From JADHUC01 sp964623055 (GTDB taxonomy: Bacteria; Planctomycetota; Planctomycetia; Pirellulales; Pirellulaceae): 64,000 nucleotides of DNA. Positions 44,026-53,094 of the stretch are shown one piece after another. Positions within the stretch are counted from its first letter, which is position 1. Every line of letters begins with the position of its first letter. The notes beneath the pieces were generated by a model. The model was not told the DNA's origin. It did not search any database and saw only the letters and a list, made by a program, of their open reading frames with translations. A program made the translations under genes and the position numbers. The DNA lies in NCBI GenBank assembly GCA_964623055.1, contig CAZURK010000007.1, forward strand, positions 62,001-126,000, read 5' to 3'.

Positions 44026-47000
44026 TCACCGCTGCTTGCGGCGCCAATCGTCTGGTTTGATATCGTACTTCCGGTACAGGGCGTTGAATTGCGATATATC
44101 GAGGTCGAATTCCTCGTGGGCGCCTTTCTTCTTCTGGCGCTTCTTCAGCACCGTGAGAATCTGCCGTTTGGTCGGGGGCCTGCTGGGTGGGGACGGCTGG
44201 GTGCTCGTCTCCTCGGGCTGATCGTTGTCCGTCGGCGACGCGGTGGCCGGCGTACGTCCCTCATACGTCTCTTTGGCCCATGCCTCCAAACGCGAGACAA
44301 GTACCTTGGGATCTTGGGCGATGAGCTCTTCGAGTGTGTGCTCGAAATCGTCAGCCAGCGGAGCGTTTGATGTTCCGGAAGCCTGACCAGTGGGATTGCC
44401 TCCGCTGGCTGCGTGTTTCTGATCCTCCTTTTTCCACCAATCAAGGAAATCCCCCAACACCGATTCGGCCACGTGGCCGCCCAGCGAGCGGTAGGCTTCG
44501 AATTGGTCGTCGCTGAAGAACTGATCCAGTGTCGACTGATGGGGGAACTGTTCGCTGTACTGGGCGTAGCTGGCCACTGTGGCCGGCGCACATGCCTTGC
44601 GCAGGGAGGACTTCAGGTAGATGATCCACGCCTCGCCACCATCGCGTTCGACCGTACCCAATTCGCTGTGCAGAGGATGCTGATCGCCGCCCGGTAACGC
44701 GCACCATGGGTAGGTGATCTTGCCGATGGCATAATGTTGGCTGACCCGGCCGTCGGCATCCGGCAGTGGACGCAAGTTGTTCAGGTCGATGTCGATGCCC
44801 ACGTTTTCGTCCGAATAAGTTTGACGAATCGCCGACGCCAGGGAACCGAAGTTGTATTTCGGGTCCGCCTCTCCGTCCACGGCGATAATCAGTTTGCAGC
44901 GGCGCTGCAGCAACGGGTACAGAGCGATGTTGTCGCCCGTATGGCCGCCGTCGGACAGGTTGACCAGGGCGCCCTGAGCATCCGTTTTCGCGAACATCTC
45001 TCGCAACAGGTACCACGGCCAGAAGATCCCTCTCTCCATCCGTGATCGGCTGCGGAGCCCGCAGATTCGCTCGATCAACATCTGCAGGCCGCCGGCCGCT
45101 CCCCAGCAACGGGGTGACCAGAACGGCGGGTAGGTCACCTTGTTGTTACCCTGATCGTCCACGTGATAGACGCGAGGATTCACGAACCAACTTCCCAAAC
45201 GGACGTTGAACAATGTGGCGACGAACGACTGGGCAAGCGACGTGTGATAGCCCATTGCGGAACCAGCAGCGGCCCCGGAGATCGTCATTGCCGCGCACAG
45301 CTTGGTCGTGCCGCCACGGTAGTCTTTCGTGGGAACGTAGCCGGTGGTGGTCGAACCGCAGTAGTCGCGCGAGAAGATGAAATGGTCGGACTTGCGATCA
45401 CGGCGCGCCAAATCGCGACTACCGGCCAGATTGACCGCACATTCAATCAGATGGTACGGCGCCGGATTCGACGAATCGCTCTGCCACTGATGCAGGTTCT
45501 TCAACTGCAGAAGCGCATCGTTGCGCACCAACTCCATCTGCGTGAAACGGCCGCTACCGCCGGAGGGCGGTGGGCCGCTGTCGAGGCAAGCTTCCGTTTG
45601 CAGGTAGGTCTCGATCAAGCGATCGCGGTAGAAATAGTGCGGACCGACACGATTGAAATCGATCGTGAATCCCAGCAGCAAGAACAGAACGACGGTGGCG
45701 CCTCCGCATACCAGGGCCGTCCACCCACCGGAGAGGTCCAACTCGCGGGCCAGAGCCATGATCCCAGCACTGGCAAGCACGAGCGTCAGCAGGATGAATG
45801 CCGCAACGATCACGGCTTGCGCCTTGTCGATAATCAACCGTCGTATCTTCTGAGAAGACGCCGACCGGCTGTCGCTGGAAGTACTGAGTTTCAGCAGCCA
45901 ACGGCCAACGAGCAAGATGGCGGCGTCCACCGATATGGAAGACATAGCCCCGACCGCGTTCTCGATCAGCCAGTTGACGGCACCGACGGCGGCGATCAGC
46001 AACAACGAACTCACTACCAGCACGACGCCGATTCCGTACGCCGCGCCCGACAGCGAGCGGTAGCCGCGATTCCAGTGGGGCGAGCGGGGAAGAATCCACA
46101 CATTCAGTGCTCCGGCCCCGAGCAGGACACCCAGACTGAACGCCAGAGGCGTTGCCAGTCCGAATACGTGCAGGCTGGCACGAGGGCCCCACCACAGGCT
46201 CACGGACAATGATGTGGCCAGCGCCATCAAGACGAGAAACAGTCCCACACACACCAGTCTTCTTCGTTCCGTTCGTTCCGGCGGGGTCTCGTGCGGCGAT
46301 CCTGCGGCTGTGGGAGCTCGCGTGTAGATGAGAGCTACCCAGCCAATGAACGTGACGACAGCACCCGCCAGCAGCGACGCCACAAGCGCCAGGGGCGCTG
46401 CGCTGCAACCGCTGATCAGCATGTTCCAGAATTCCCCAACGGCTTGTGGCCGCCAAACGTCACGCCCCGCCAGTACCGAAGCGTATCCGGTGAAGACCGC
46501 CGCGCAGATCGCCAGGCTCAGGATGTAGATCGTCACTGTGCACAGCAGCCCCGTGATGACCCAGCCGACCGAACGGAGCGTTTCACGGCGCAAGACGCCC
46601 TGGCGCACCATCACGAAATCGCCGTGCTTTCGCAAATGATGCGATTGCTCGCGCGTCAGCAACGGGCTGTCCTTCCCCATGTCGAAACGTGGCGCCGTTG
46701 CGGCGCCCGGCTGAGCAGCCGCCGAATCGGCATTTCCGGGAACGTGCTCGCCTGCGGCCTCTTGCTTCCACCACAAACGATCGTCGCCGTTTGGAGAATA
46801 GGGTTCGGCATCCGGTTCTCGGTGGCGTTCTTCGGCGGTGTCATCGTCGTCGTCCGGCCCCTCTTCGTGAAAGGTCATCAGCGAACTGAGACAGGCACCG
46901 AGATAGCCGCCGCCCGACACCGTACAAAGGTAGTCGGCAACGGGCAGGATGCCGCACTTGGCCAGCTTCTGTAGCACGCCCAAGGAGAATGTCGCCGAAC

Positions 47001-47232
47001 GAATGCCTCCGCCCGACAAGGCGATGCCAACAAGGTTGTCATCAACACGGGCGGTCTCGCCGTTTTGCTCGCTGTAGTACTTGCGCGTGGTCGCTGCGCT
47101 GCGGCGGTGGCCGATGTAGTCCAGTTCCGCGGCCTTCACCTGCGGCGGCAACGTTACGAGCCCCACTGGGCTGTCGCTGCCTCTCCCACGTTGCGTCGGA
47201 CTTGCCGGAACGGCAACTTGTTGATCCGCCAT
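44026..47232 (-). CDS. Membrane-bound patatin-like phospholipase
   Basis: Encodes 1068 residues. The patatin oxyanion motif G-G-G-I-R lies at 74-78 (IALSGGGIRSATFSLGVLQKL). The nucleophile is Ser106 in TVSGGGYLGA, where the first glycine of GxSxG is replaced by Thr. The catalytic Asp is in the downstream DGG motif (VNLSDGGHTGDNIALYPLL). About eight hydrophobic segments between roughly residues 220 and 530 split the Ser and Asp parts, so the domain is interrupted by a membrane region. The C-terminal 150 residues are charged and end in a Lys-rich tail. It probably hydrolyses acyl esters of membrane lipids. AGGAG lies upstream of the ATG. No neighbour suggests its partner. Confidence 0.87.
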   Translation of the reverse strand: MADQQVAVPASPTQRGRGSDSPVGLVTLPPQVKAAELDYIGHRRSAATTRKYYSEQNGETARVDDNLVGIALSGGGIRSATFSLGVLQKLAKCGILPVADYLCTVSGGGYLGACLSSLMTFHEEGPDDDDDTAEERHREPDAEPYSPNGDDRLWWKQEAAGEHVPGNADSAAAQPGAATAPRFDMGKDSPLLTREQSHHLRKHGDFVMVRQGVLRRETLRSVGWVITGLLCTVTIYILSLAICAAVFTGYASVLAGRDVWRPQAVGEFWNMLISGCSAAPLALVASLLAGAVVTFIGWVALIYTRAPTAAGSPHETPPERTERRRLVCVGLFLVLMALATSLSVSLWWGPRASLHVFGLATPLAFSLGVLLGAGALNVWILPRSPHWNRGYRSLSGAAYGIGVVLVVSSLLLIAAVGAVNWLIENAVGAMSSISVDAAILLVGRWLLKLSTSSDSRSASSQKIRRLIIDKAQAVIVAAFILLTLVLASAGIMALARELDLSGGWTALVCGGATVVLFLLLGFTIDFNRVGPHYFYRDRLIETYLQTEACLDSGPPPSGGSGRFTQMELVRNDALLQLKNLHQWQSDSSNPAPYHLIECAVNLAGSRDLARRDRKSDHFIFSRDYCGSTTTGYVPTKDYRGGTTKLCAAMTISGAAAGSAMGYHTSLAQSFVATLFNVRLGSWFVNPRVYHVDDQGNNKVTYPPFWSPRCWGAAGGLQMLIERICGLRSRSRMERGIFWPWYLLREMFAKTDAQGALVNLSDGGHTGDNIALYPLLQRRCKLIIAVDGEADPKYNFGSLASAIRQTYSDENVGIDIDLNNLRPLPDADGRVSQHYAIGKITYPWCALPGGDQHPLHSELGTVERDGGEAWIIYLKSSLRKACAPATVASYAQYSEQFPHQSTLDQFFSDDQFEAYRSLGGHVAESVLGDFLDWWKKEDQKHAASGGNPTGQASGTSNAPLADDFEHTLEELIAQDPKVLVSRLEAWAKETYEGRTPATASPTDNDQPEETSTQPSPPSRPPTKRQILTVLKKRQKKKGAHEEFDLDISQFNALYRKYDIKPDDWRRKQR

Positions 47233-47686
47233 CGCTCGTTCTCCTGATAGAGAATCGTGTGGATGCGTTTCTCTCGCCGTGGGCCAACGGTGTTTATGCT
47301 AACTTCACCCTATTGGCGGGTCAAGCAATTGTCTGACAGCGTATCCGTAACGCAGTCGCCTTCGGCTTGCCGTTAACCAACGCAGCCTCGCTTTGCTCGG
47401 CCGCAACCAAAATGCGCGCAAGAAAACAACAATCTGCGAAGTAGTAGAACGATGTATGTAGACAGTTGAAATTTGGGGCACATGCTACCGGTGCTTCCGG
47501 AACGTGCCTTGCCACCCGAAACGCCCCTACAACCGGAATAATCGTTACATGCCGTATGCGCGGCCTTGACGCTTGCGGTTTCGTGAGGTGGTGGCTGATT
47601 CGCGCGAGAGTCTATAGACGATTAGGCGCTACAGCAGGAGGTTTTGTGTAGGGTCGTGCCTGGCGCTTGCATCGAGGATGACGAAA
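47233..47686. other. Divergent intergenic region with a solo repeat arm
   Basis: This 454-base region separates the patatin gene (minus) and the FadL-type gene (plus). It contains a solo arm of the GTTTAACGGC repeat at 47353-47378. No other element was recognised; promoters for both genes are expected. Confidence 0.5.
47353..47378. repeat. Solo repeat arm, GTTTAACGGC family
   Basis: CGCCTTCGGCTTGCCGTTAA with flanking bases matches the right arm of 33644-33710 except that the final AAAC is AACC, and no clear partner arm is nearby. It is probably a decayed or solo copy. Confidence 0.7.
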
Positions 47687-48970
47687 ATGAGTAGTATCCA
47701 CTCCAGCCGATGGATTGTGGTAGTTGCGGTGGCAACGCTGTCGTTTGTGGGCCGTGTTTATGGGCAGGGGATCGCGATCCCAGGTGCGGGTGCGATCAAT
47801 CGCTCGATGGCGGGGGCCGGGGTGGCCGCCCCGCTCGATGCTGCCGGAGCACAATTCTGGAATCCGGCAACGATCACCGCATTGGAGAGTTCCGAATTCG
47901 TAATCGACTTGGAACTGCTAAGCGTCAATACGCACGTGGCGTCGTCGATAGGACCACTGTCGGGCGAGACCGGCAGCGATTCGGGCGTCAGCGGGCTCCC
48001 GACCGTAGCGGTCTCGTTTCGGCGAGGAGACTGTCCGTTGACGTTCGGTCTAGGCCTGTTTTCGCTGGGTGGTTTTGGGCAGAACTATCCTGGCAGCTCG
48101 TTGGCCGACCCGACGCCCAATCCAATCCTCACGCCACCTGCCCCCGCAGGCACGGGTGTCGGGCCCGTCTATTCGAAGCTTGCCATCATGCAGTTGGTGC
48201 CGACGGCGGCCCTGCAGCTTACGGAGCGTCTGTCGGTAGGTCTCGCCCCGACGGTCGTGATGGCCGAGGCGGCGCTCGACCCCAATGCGTTCGCCACGCC
48301 GACCGCCCCGTTCACCTATCCGCCCGCCACGCACTCGCGGACGCACTGGGGAATGGGTTTTCAGGCGGGGATGTACTACGAGACCGACTCGCAATGGCGG
48401 TTCGGCGCGTCGTACAAGAGCCCGCAGTGGATCGAAGACTTCACCTTCCTCACGGCGCCGGCTTCTCATGTTTCGCTGAAAGCAGATTTTCCCGCCATCG
48501 TTTCCCTGGGTGCCTCCTATTACGGCCTCTCCCGTACCGTCTGGGCCATCGACTTGCGTTACGTGGATTACAGCAACTCGGACCTGTTTGGATTCCCCGC
48601 GGGCTACGACGCAACCGGTGCGTGGACGGGCCTAGGTTGGAAAAGCGTGTTTTCGGTCTCTACCGGCGTGCAGTACGAGTTGAACGATTGTCTTACCGTC
48701 CGGGCAGGGTACTTCTACACACAGAATCCGATTAGCGACGCGGACACGTTTTTCAACATCGCTTCATCGGCGATCTACCAACACATCATCTCGGCAGGGG
48801 CAACCTGGCACCTGACCGACCGTGTTGGCCTGTCCATCGCCTATCTGCACGCGTTCGAGAACGCCACCGCGGGGCCCTGGCAACTGCCAACCGGTCCGCT
48901 TGCCGGCTCGTCCGTCAGTACCCGCCAAACGATCGACGCCTTGGTTGCCGGCTTGCGAGTGCGGTTCTAA
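47687..48970 (+). CDS. FadL/OmpP1 family outer-membrane transport protein
   Basis: Encodes 427 residues from the ATG at 47687, with GAGG 9 nt upstream; an earlier ATG at 47678 directly abuts that site. A signal peptide ends at about residue 27 (GRVYGQG). The mature N terminus has the FadL hatch-type segment AINRSMAGAGVAAPLDAAGAQFWNPA, and the rest alternates in beta-strand pattern (LTERLSVGLAPTVV, WRFGASYKS, VWAIDLRYVDYSN), ending in the beta-signal LVAGLRVRF with a terminal Phe. These are 14-stranded channels for hydrophobic compounds in the outer membrane, which supports a Gram-negative-type envelope in the host. It converges with dapB. Confidence 0.92.
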   Translation: MSSIHSSRWIVVVAVATLSFVGRVYGQGIAIPGAGAINRSMAGAGVAAPLDAAGAQFWNPATITALESSEFVIDLELLSVNTHVASSIGPLSGETGSDSGVSGLPTVAVSFRRGDCPLTFGLGLFSLGGFGQNYPGSSLADPTPNPILTPPAPAGTGVGPVYSKLAIMQLVPTAALQLTERLSVGLAPTVVMAEAALDPNAFATPTAPFTYPPATHSRTHWGMGFQAGMYYETDSQWRFGASYKSPQWIEDFTFLTAPASHVSLKADFPAIVSLGASYYGLSRTVWAIDLRYVDYSNSDLFGFPAGYDATGAWTGLGWKSVFSVSTGVQYELNDCLTVRAGYFYTQNPISDADTFFNIASSAIYQHIISAGATWHLTDRVGLSIAYLHAFENATAGPWQLPTGPLAGSSVSTRQTIDALVAGLRVRF

Positions 48971-49044
48971 CTGGACCGTTTCAGAATCGGCATAGGGTTG
49001 GGTGGCACTTTTTGCTTGTTAACAGTGCTCGTCGCCGACCGGTA

Positions 49045-49082
49045 GGACACGGCTAACAAATAAGCCGTGGCGTAGCGAACGG
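49045..49082. terminator. Candidate terminator hairpin between FadL-type gene and dapB
   Basis: CACGGCT at 49048-49054 pairs with AGCCGTG at 49063-49069 around an 8-nt loop, between the convergent stops at 48970 and 49088. No long U-tract is seen, so it may instead be a small dispersed repeat. Confidence 0.45.
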
Positions 49083-49087
49083 ACCAC

Positions 49088-49885
49088 TTAGAATCCCAGC
49101 ACGTCGTTCATGCCATAGAGTCCGGGACTCTGCCCTGCTACGAACTTCGCGGCGGCTAGAGCGCCAACGGCGTAGCAATCGCGGTTCGTAGCTCCGACGG
49201 TCAACTCGATCGTCTCGCCCAGCATGCCGAAGACGATTGTGTGCTCGCCCGGATTGTCACCAACGCGCAGCGCGTGGTAACCGATCTCGTCGCGGGGACG
49301 TTCGCCAAGCAGCCCTTGTCGCCCGTGAATGTGTTTGGTCTGGCCCATGGCACCGGCGATGATCTCGCCAAAGCGCAACGCCGTGCCGCTGGGGGCGTCC
49401 TTCTTGTGCCGATGATGGCGTTCGACGATCTCCACATCCACGCCGCCGGGGTTACCTTTCAGGATTTCCGCCGCTGTCTCTGCCAGCTTCATGGTCAAGT
49501 TGACCGCCAGGCTCATGTTCGGCGCCCAGACCACAGCGACCTTCTCTGCCGCGGCTTGGATGAGTCCCTTCTGTTCGTCGGACAAACCGGTCGTGGCCAT
49601 CACCAGAGGAACGGCTTGCTCGATGCACGTGCGGGTGATCGCCTCGGCGCCGGCGGGGAGCGAGAAATCGATGGCGGCGTCAACGCTTGTGTCCAGCGTG
49701 GCGGATATCGGCACCCCGATTTCGCCAATGCCGGCAATAAGCCCAGCGTCGGCGCCGATGTCAGGATGCTCAGAGAACTCCAATGCCGCGACGGTTTCCA
49801 GGTCCCCGTCGGTGGCGCCCAACGCGACAAGGCGTCTACCCATACGTCCGGCAGCGCCGTTGATGGCAATTCGTGTCTTACTCAT
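49088..49885 (-). CDS. dapB: 4-hydroxy-tetrahydrodipicolinate reductase
   Basis: Encodes 265 residues from the ATG at 49885; a longer frame upstream lies within thrC. The Rossmann motif NGAAGRMGRRLV lies at 9-20, and the catalytic segment is VEIVERHHRHKKDAPSGTA, where the His pair and Lys are the active-site residues. The C-terminal YGMNDVLGF is the family ending. DapB reduces the dihydrodipicolinate precursor in lysine and meso-diaminopimelate synthesis, so it feeds peptidoglycan. Its first 8 nt overlap the end of thrC, so it is the last gene of the minus-strand cluster. Confidence 0.95.
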   Translation of the reverse strand: MSKTRIAINGAAGRMGRRLVALGATDGDLETVAALEFSEHPDIGADAGLIAGIGEIGVPISATLDTSVDAAIDFSLPAGAEAITRTCIEQAVPLVMATTGLSDEQKGLIQAAAEKVAVVWAPNMSLAVNLTMKLAETAAEILKGNPGGVDVEIVERHHRHKKDAPSGTALRFGEIIAGAMGQTKHIHGRQGLLGERPRDEIGYHALRVGDNPGEHTIVFGMLGETIELTVGATNRDCYAVGALAAAKFVAGQSPGLYGMNDVLGF

Positions 49886-51287
49886 TCCAACTGTACCGCT
49901 TGATAGCTTCGATAATCTCGTCCAGGTCGTTCGGTACGGCCACGGCGTGGTTGGCGAAGGAAGCGCGATCAATGCCGCGGCTTCCGAGCACTCGATCGAA
50001 TTGTTCCTGGTCGGCGGCGTGATAGGCCACCGTGGCATTAGGATCTTTCAGCATATGTCCCGTCAGGACACAGACGACGCGATCATCGGTGCCAATTACG
50101 CCTTCGTCGCGCAGGAGCTTGGTGCCGGCAACGCTGGCTGCACTGGCGGGTTCGCATCCGATTCCGCCAGCACCTACGTTGGCTTTCGCGTCCATGATGT
50201 CCTGATCGCTTACCTGCCGGACAACGCCGTCGCACACCTCCAGGGAACGCAAGCATTTGCGCAGGTTGACCGGACGGTTGATTTCGATGGCGCTGGCAAT
50301 CGTTGACGCCTTCCTCTCTTGTTCGTCCAATTCGTGGTAATAATCGGCCACAATGCTCATATCGCCATGGCCGCCCTGCCAACGCGCGCCGCGTGCTTCG
50401 TAAAGCTGGTAGAGCGTGTCGGCACCGGCGGCATTGATCACCGCCAGCCGAGGAACACGGTCGATCAGGCCGAGTTCCGCCAATTCGCCGAACGCCTTGC
50501 CAAAGGCGCTGGAGTTGCCCAGGTTGCCGCCGGGCACCACGATCCAGTCCGGCGGCTCCCATCCAAGACCCTCCAACACGCGAAGCATGATGGTCTTCTG
50601 GCCTTCCAGCCGGAAGGGATTGACGCTGTTGACCAGGTAGATGCCCAGATCGCGGCAAACTTCCTTCACCCGCACCATCGCGTCGTCGAAATCGCCGGCG
50701 ATCTGAACGGTCAGGGCCCCGTAGTCCAGCCCTTGCGAGAGCTTGCCGTAGGCGATCTTGCCCGACCCGATGAAAATGATGCCCTTCATCAACTGCGTCA
50801 CCGCGCAGTACATCGCCAACGACGCACTGGTATTCCCAGTCGATGCGCATGCCGCCCGTTTCGCGCCGATGGAACGGGCGTGGGTGAAGGCGGCGGACAT
50901 GCCGTTGTCTTTGAAGCTCCCCGACGGATTCATCCCTTCGTATTGAAGGAACAGCCGCCCTGGATTCAGGCCGACGTACCCAGCAACTTCATCGGCTTGC
51001 TGCAGCAACGTCTGTCCTTCGCCGATCGTCACCGCATCTTCGCGCCCGGCAAACGGCAGCAACTCGTGAAAACGCCAAACGCCGCTGAATCGAAACGGGT
51101 CGCGACGCTGACTCCACATTTGCTCGAAGTGCCGCAAATCGTCGGGCGGCGCTGCGCGGTCCCACTCGTACTGGACGTCCAGCAGGTCTCCACACTCTGC
51201 GCAGGCGACGTGAACTTCGTCGACGCCGTAAGTGGTGCCGCAGTCAGGCGAGATGCACTTCTGGTAGGCGATTTCGCTGCGGACCAC
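49878..51287 (-). CDS. thrC: Threonine synthase with N-terminal zinc ribbon
   Basis: Encodes 469 residues converting O-phospho-L-homoserine to threonine with PLP. Cys11, Cys16, Cys29 and Cys32 form a zinc-ribbon-like N terminus, as in many class II threonine synthases. The PLP lysine is Lys126 in PSGSFKDNG, and the phosphate/PLP-binding glycine loop is VPGGNLGNSSA. The branch with dapB makes sense, since both belong to aspartate-family amino-acid synthesis. The stop overlaps dapB by 8 nt, and the gene begins 3 nt after the kinase stop, so the kinase, thrC and dapB are almost certainly one transcript. Confidence 0.94.
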   Translation of the reverse strand: MVRSEIAYQKCISPDCGTTYGVDEVHVACAECGDLLDVQYEWDRAAPPDDLRHFEQMWSQRRDPFRFSGVWRFHELLPFAGREDAVTIGEGQTLLQQADEVAGYVGLNPGRLFLQYEGMNPSGSFKDNGMSAAFTHARSIGAKRAACASTGNTSASLAMYCAVTQLMKGIIFIGSGKIAYGKLSQGLDYGALTVQIAGDFDDAMVRVKEVCRDLGIYLVNSVNPFRLEGQKTIMLRVLEGLGWEPPDWIVVPGGNLGNSSAFGKAFGELAELGLIDRVPRLAVINAAGADTLYQLYEARGARWQGGHGDMSIVADYYHELDEQERKASTIASAIEINRPVNLRKCLRSLEVCDGVVRQVSDQDIMDAKANVGAGGIGCEPASAASVAGTKLLRDEGVIGTDDRVVCVLTGHMLKDPNATVAYHAADQEQFDRVLGSRGIDRASFANHAVAVPNDLDEIIEAIKRYSWNE

Positions 51288-51290
51288 TTG

Positions 51291-52166
51291 TCACTCCTCT
51301 TCCGCCCGTACGCCACGGATTCGGCGCAGGAAAAGATCCATCGTCTTAGGGCGATCGTCCGGCTTGGGTGACATGCAAACGGTGATTGCGTCGGCCAGGG
51401 TCCGGTTGACGTTCGGCCGCACTTCCGACAGGGGAACGGGCTTCACGGTGTCGTGCGACAGAGCGCCGCGGCCGGTTGCCTCCGCCTCGGGCCAAGGAAG
51501 CTGGAAGGTCAACAGTTCGTAGGCTGTCACGCCAAAAGCGAAGATATCCACGCGGCGATCTGTGGTGCGGCGTCGGACTATCTCCGGGGCCATGTACATG
51601 GGCGTGCCGGTTCGATTGCCGGGCTGCCGAAACGGCGCCTGGTCGGGCAACGAGAGCCCGAAATCGATCAGCTTGAGTGATTCGAGATCGTCGGAACAGA
51701 TGAAGTTCCTCGGGCAAATATCCCGGTGGATGTACTCTGCTTCGTGGACGGCCAATAGCGCTTCGGCCATCTGCCGAATCAATGCGACTCGTTTTCCGGC
51801 CAACCGCTCGTCGCGTTGCCGGATCAACACGTGCAGACCAGGCCCGGCGAGATACTCCATGACGATATAATGCTGGTCTTTGACGCTGACTCCGTATTCA
51901 AGCGTCTCGACAATGCGTTCGTGTTGCAGAGCTGCAGCAATTTCTCCTTCGCTGGGCTTCTTGAGCCCCGGAAAACGCGCCTCGAACAACGCCAGCTTCT
52001 CCGGATCCAGAATCTTCAATCCGACGATCCGGTTGTGTTTGCGGTCACGGGCCCTGTGAAACTTGGACATGGTGCCCGCCAGGCCCTCGGTCAGCAAATC
52101 GAAGCGCAGGTTGAGATCGTTTTTTTCGCTCTTGAGCAACGACTGTAGCTTGTCCAGGATGCCCAT
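51291..52166 (-). CDS. Serine/threonine protein kinase
   Basis: Encodes 291 residues, a soluble single-domain Hanks-type kinase with no membrane segment. The catalytic Lys is Lys51 (IVGLKIL), the HRD motif at 147-149 continues as HRDICPRN, DFG lies at 168-170 (LIDFGLS) and APE at 193-195 (YMAPEI). All residues for activity are present. The glycine-rich loop is short (LTEGLAGTMSKF). It has no PASTA or other sensor domain. Its position between accD and thrC, 36 nt and 3 nt away, is unusual and suggests that phosphorylation tunes this metabolic cluster, which remains unproven. Confidence 0.92.
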   Translation of the reverse strand: MGILDKLQSLLKSEKNDLNLRFDLLTEGLAGTMSKFHRARDRKHNRIVGLKILDPEKLALFEARFPGLKKPSEGEIAAALQHERIVETLEYGVSVKDQHYIVMEYLAGPGLHVLIRQRDERLAGKRVALIRQMAEALLAVHEAEYIHRDICPRNFICSDDLESLKLIDFGLSLPDQAPFRQPGNRTGTPMYMAPEIVRRRTTDRRVDIFAFGVTAYELLTFQLPWPEAEATGRGALSHDTVKPVPLSEVRPNVNRTLADAITVCMSPKPDDRPKTMDLFLRRIRGVRAEEE

Positions 52167-52202
52167 GTGCTCGACCTCCGTCCTGACTCCTGCCCCGGAC
52201 GC

Positions 52203-53012
52203 CTACTTGCCACAGTAGTCAATCGTGCGGGCAATTTCGGTCTTCAGCTTCTCGCGAGGCACAATTCGATCGATATAGCCGTGCTCCAGCAGGAATTCGC
52301 TGGTCTGGAAACCATCCGGCAGTTCGATACGAATAGTCGCTTTGATGGTACGAGGACCGGCGAATCCAATCAAGGCCTTCGGTTCGGCGAAAACGACGTC
52401 GCCCAGCGACGCGAAGCTGGCCGCTACGCCGCCCATCGTAGGGTTCGTCAGCACCGAGACGAACAACCCGCCCGATTGGTCGTAACGCGCCAGCGCCGCC
52501 GAGACCTTCGCCATCTGCATCAGCGAGAGTATCCCTTCGTGCATGCGCGCGCCGCCGCCGGACCCGCTGATGATGATGAGCGGCAAACACTGCTCCGTGG
52601 CTCGCTCCACCAACCGAGTCAACCGTTCGCCTACGACCGATCCCATGCTGCCCATAATAAAGGCCGAATCCGTCACGCCAAAAGCGACTCGCCGAGCGCG
52701 AATCATCCCGGTGCCGGTAATCGCCGCGTCGGACAAGCCAGTCCGCTCTTGTTCGGCAGTCAGGCGTTCTGTGTACTTCTTGCGGTCCGTGAAACTTAGC
52801 GGATCCGTCGGCTTGATCTGGGCGTCCCACTCCTCGAAAGTGCCTTCGTCAAGCACTTGGCCGATCCGCTCCCTGGCCGGAACGTAAAGATGGTAAAGGC
52901 ACTCGGGACAGACCCCAAGCCTCTTATCGACTTCCTTGCGGAAGACGGTTGCGTGGCAGCCCTGACAACGCAGCCACAAGCCCTCGGGAACTCCGCGTTT
53001 CTTTCGTGTCAT
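52203..53012 (-). CDS. accD: Acetyl-CoA carboxylase carboxyltransferase beta subunit
   Basis: Encodes 269 residues from the ATG at 53012, where TTGGGA lies upstream; in-frame ATGs at 53039 and 53051 lack a ribosome binding site. The zinc finger is C16-x2-C19 and C35-x2-C38 (CQGCHATVF ... CPEC), as in the bacterial beta subunit. The carboxyltransferase core has the oxyanion-type SGSGGGARMHEG and PTMGGVAASFASLGDV. With AccA it moves carboxyl from biotin to acetyl-CoA to make malonyl-CoA for fatty acid synthesis. AccA is not in this window. The gene starts 82 nt after the pseudo-phosphatase. Confidence 0.93.
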   Translation of the reverse strand: MTRKKRGVPEGLWLRCQGCHATVFRKEVDKRLGVCPECLYHLYVPARERIGQVLDEGTFEEWDAQIKPTDPLSFTDRKKYTERLTAEQERTGLSDAAITGTGMIRARRVAFGVTDSAFIMGSMGSVVGERLTRLVERATEQCLPLIIISGSGGGARMHEGILSLMQMAKVSAALARYDQSGGLFVSVLTNPTMGGVAASFASLGDVVFAEPKALIGFAGPRTIKATIRIELPDGFQTSEFLLEHGYIDRIVPREKLKTEIARTIDYCGK

Positions 53013-53094
53013 GCTGAATCCCAAGCCTGGTGTCGTCATTCTAGCAGCCACAAAGACGGATGATTCACACCAAGACGGCTCTCTCGACGAACGG

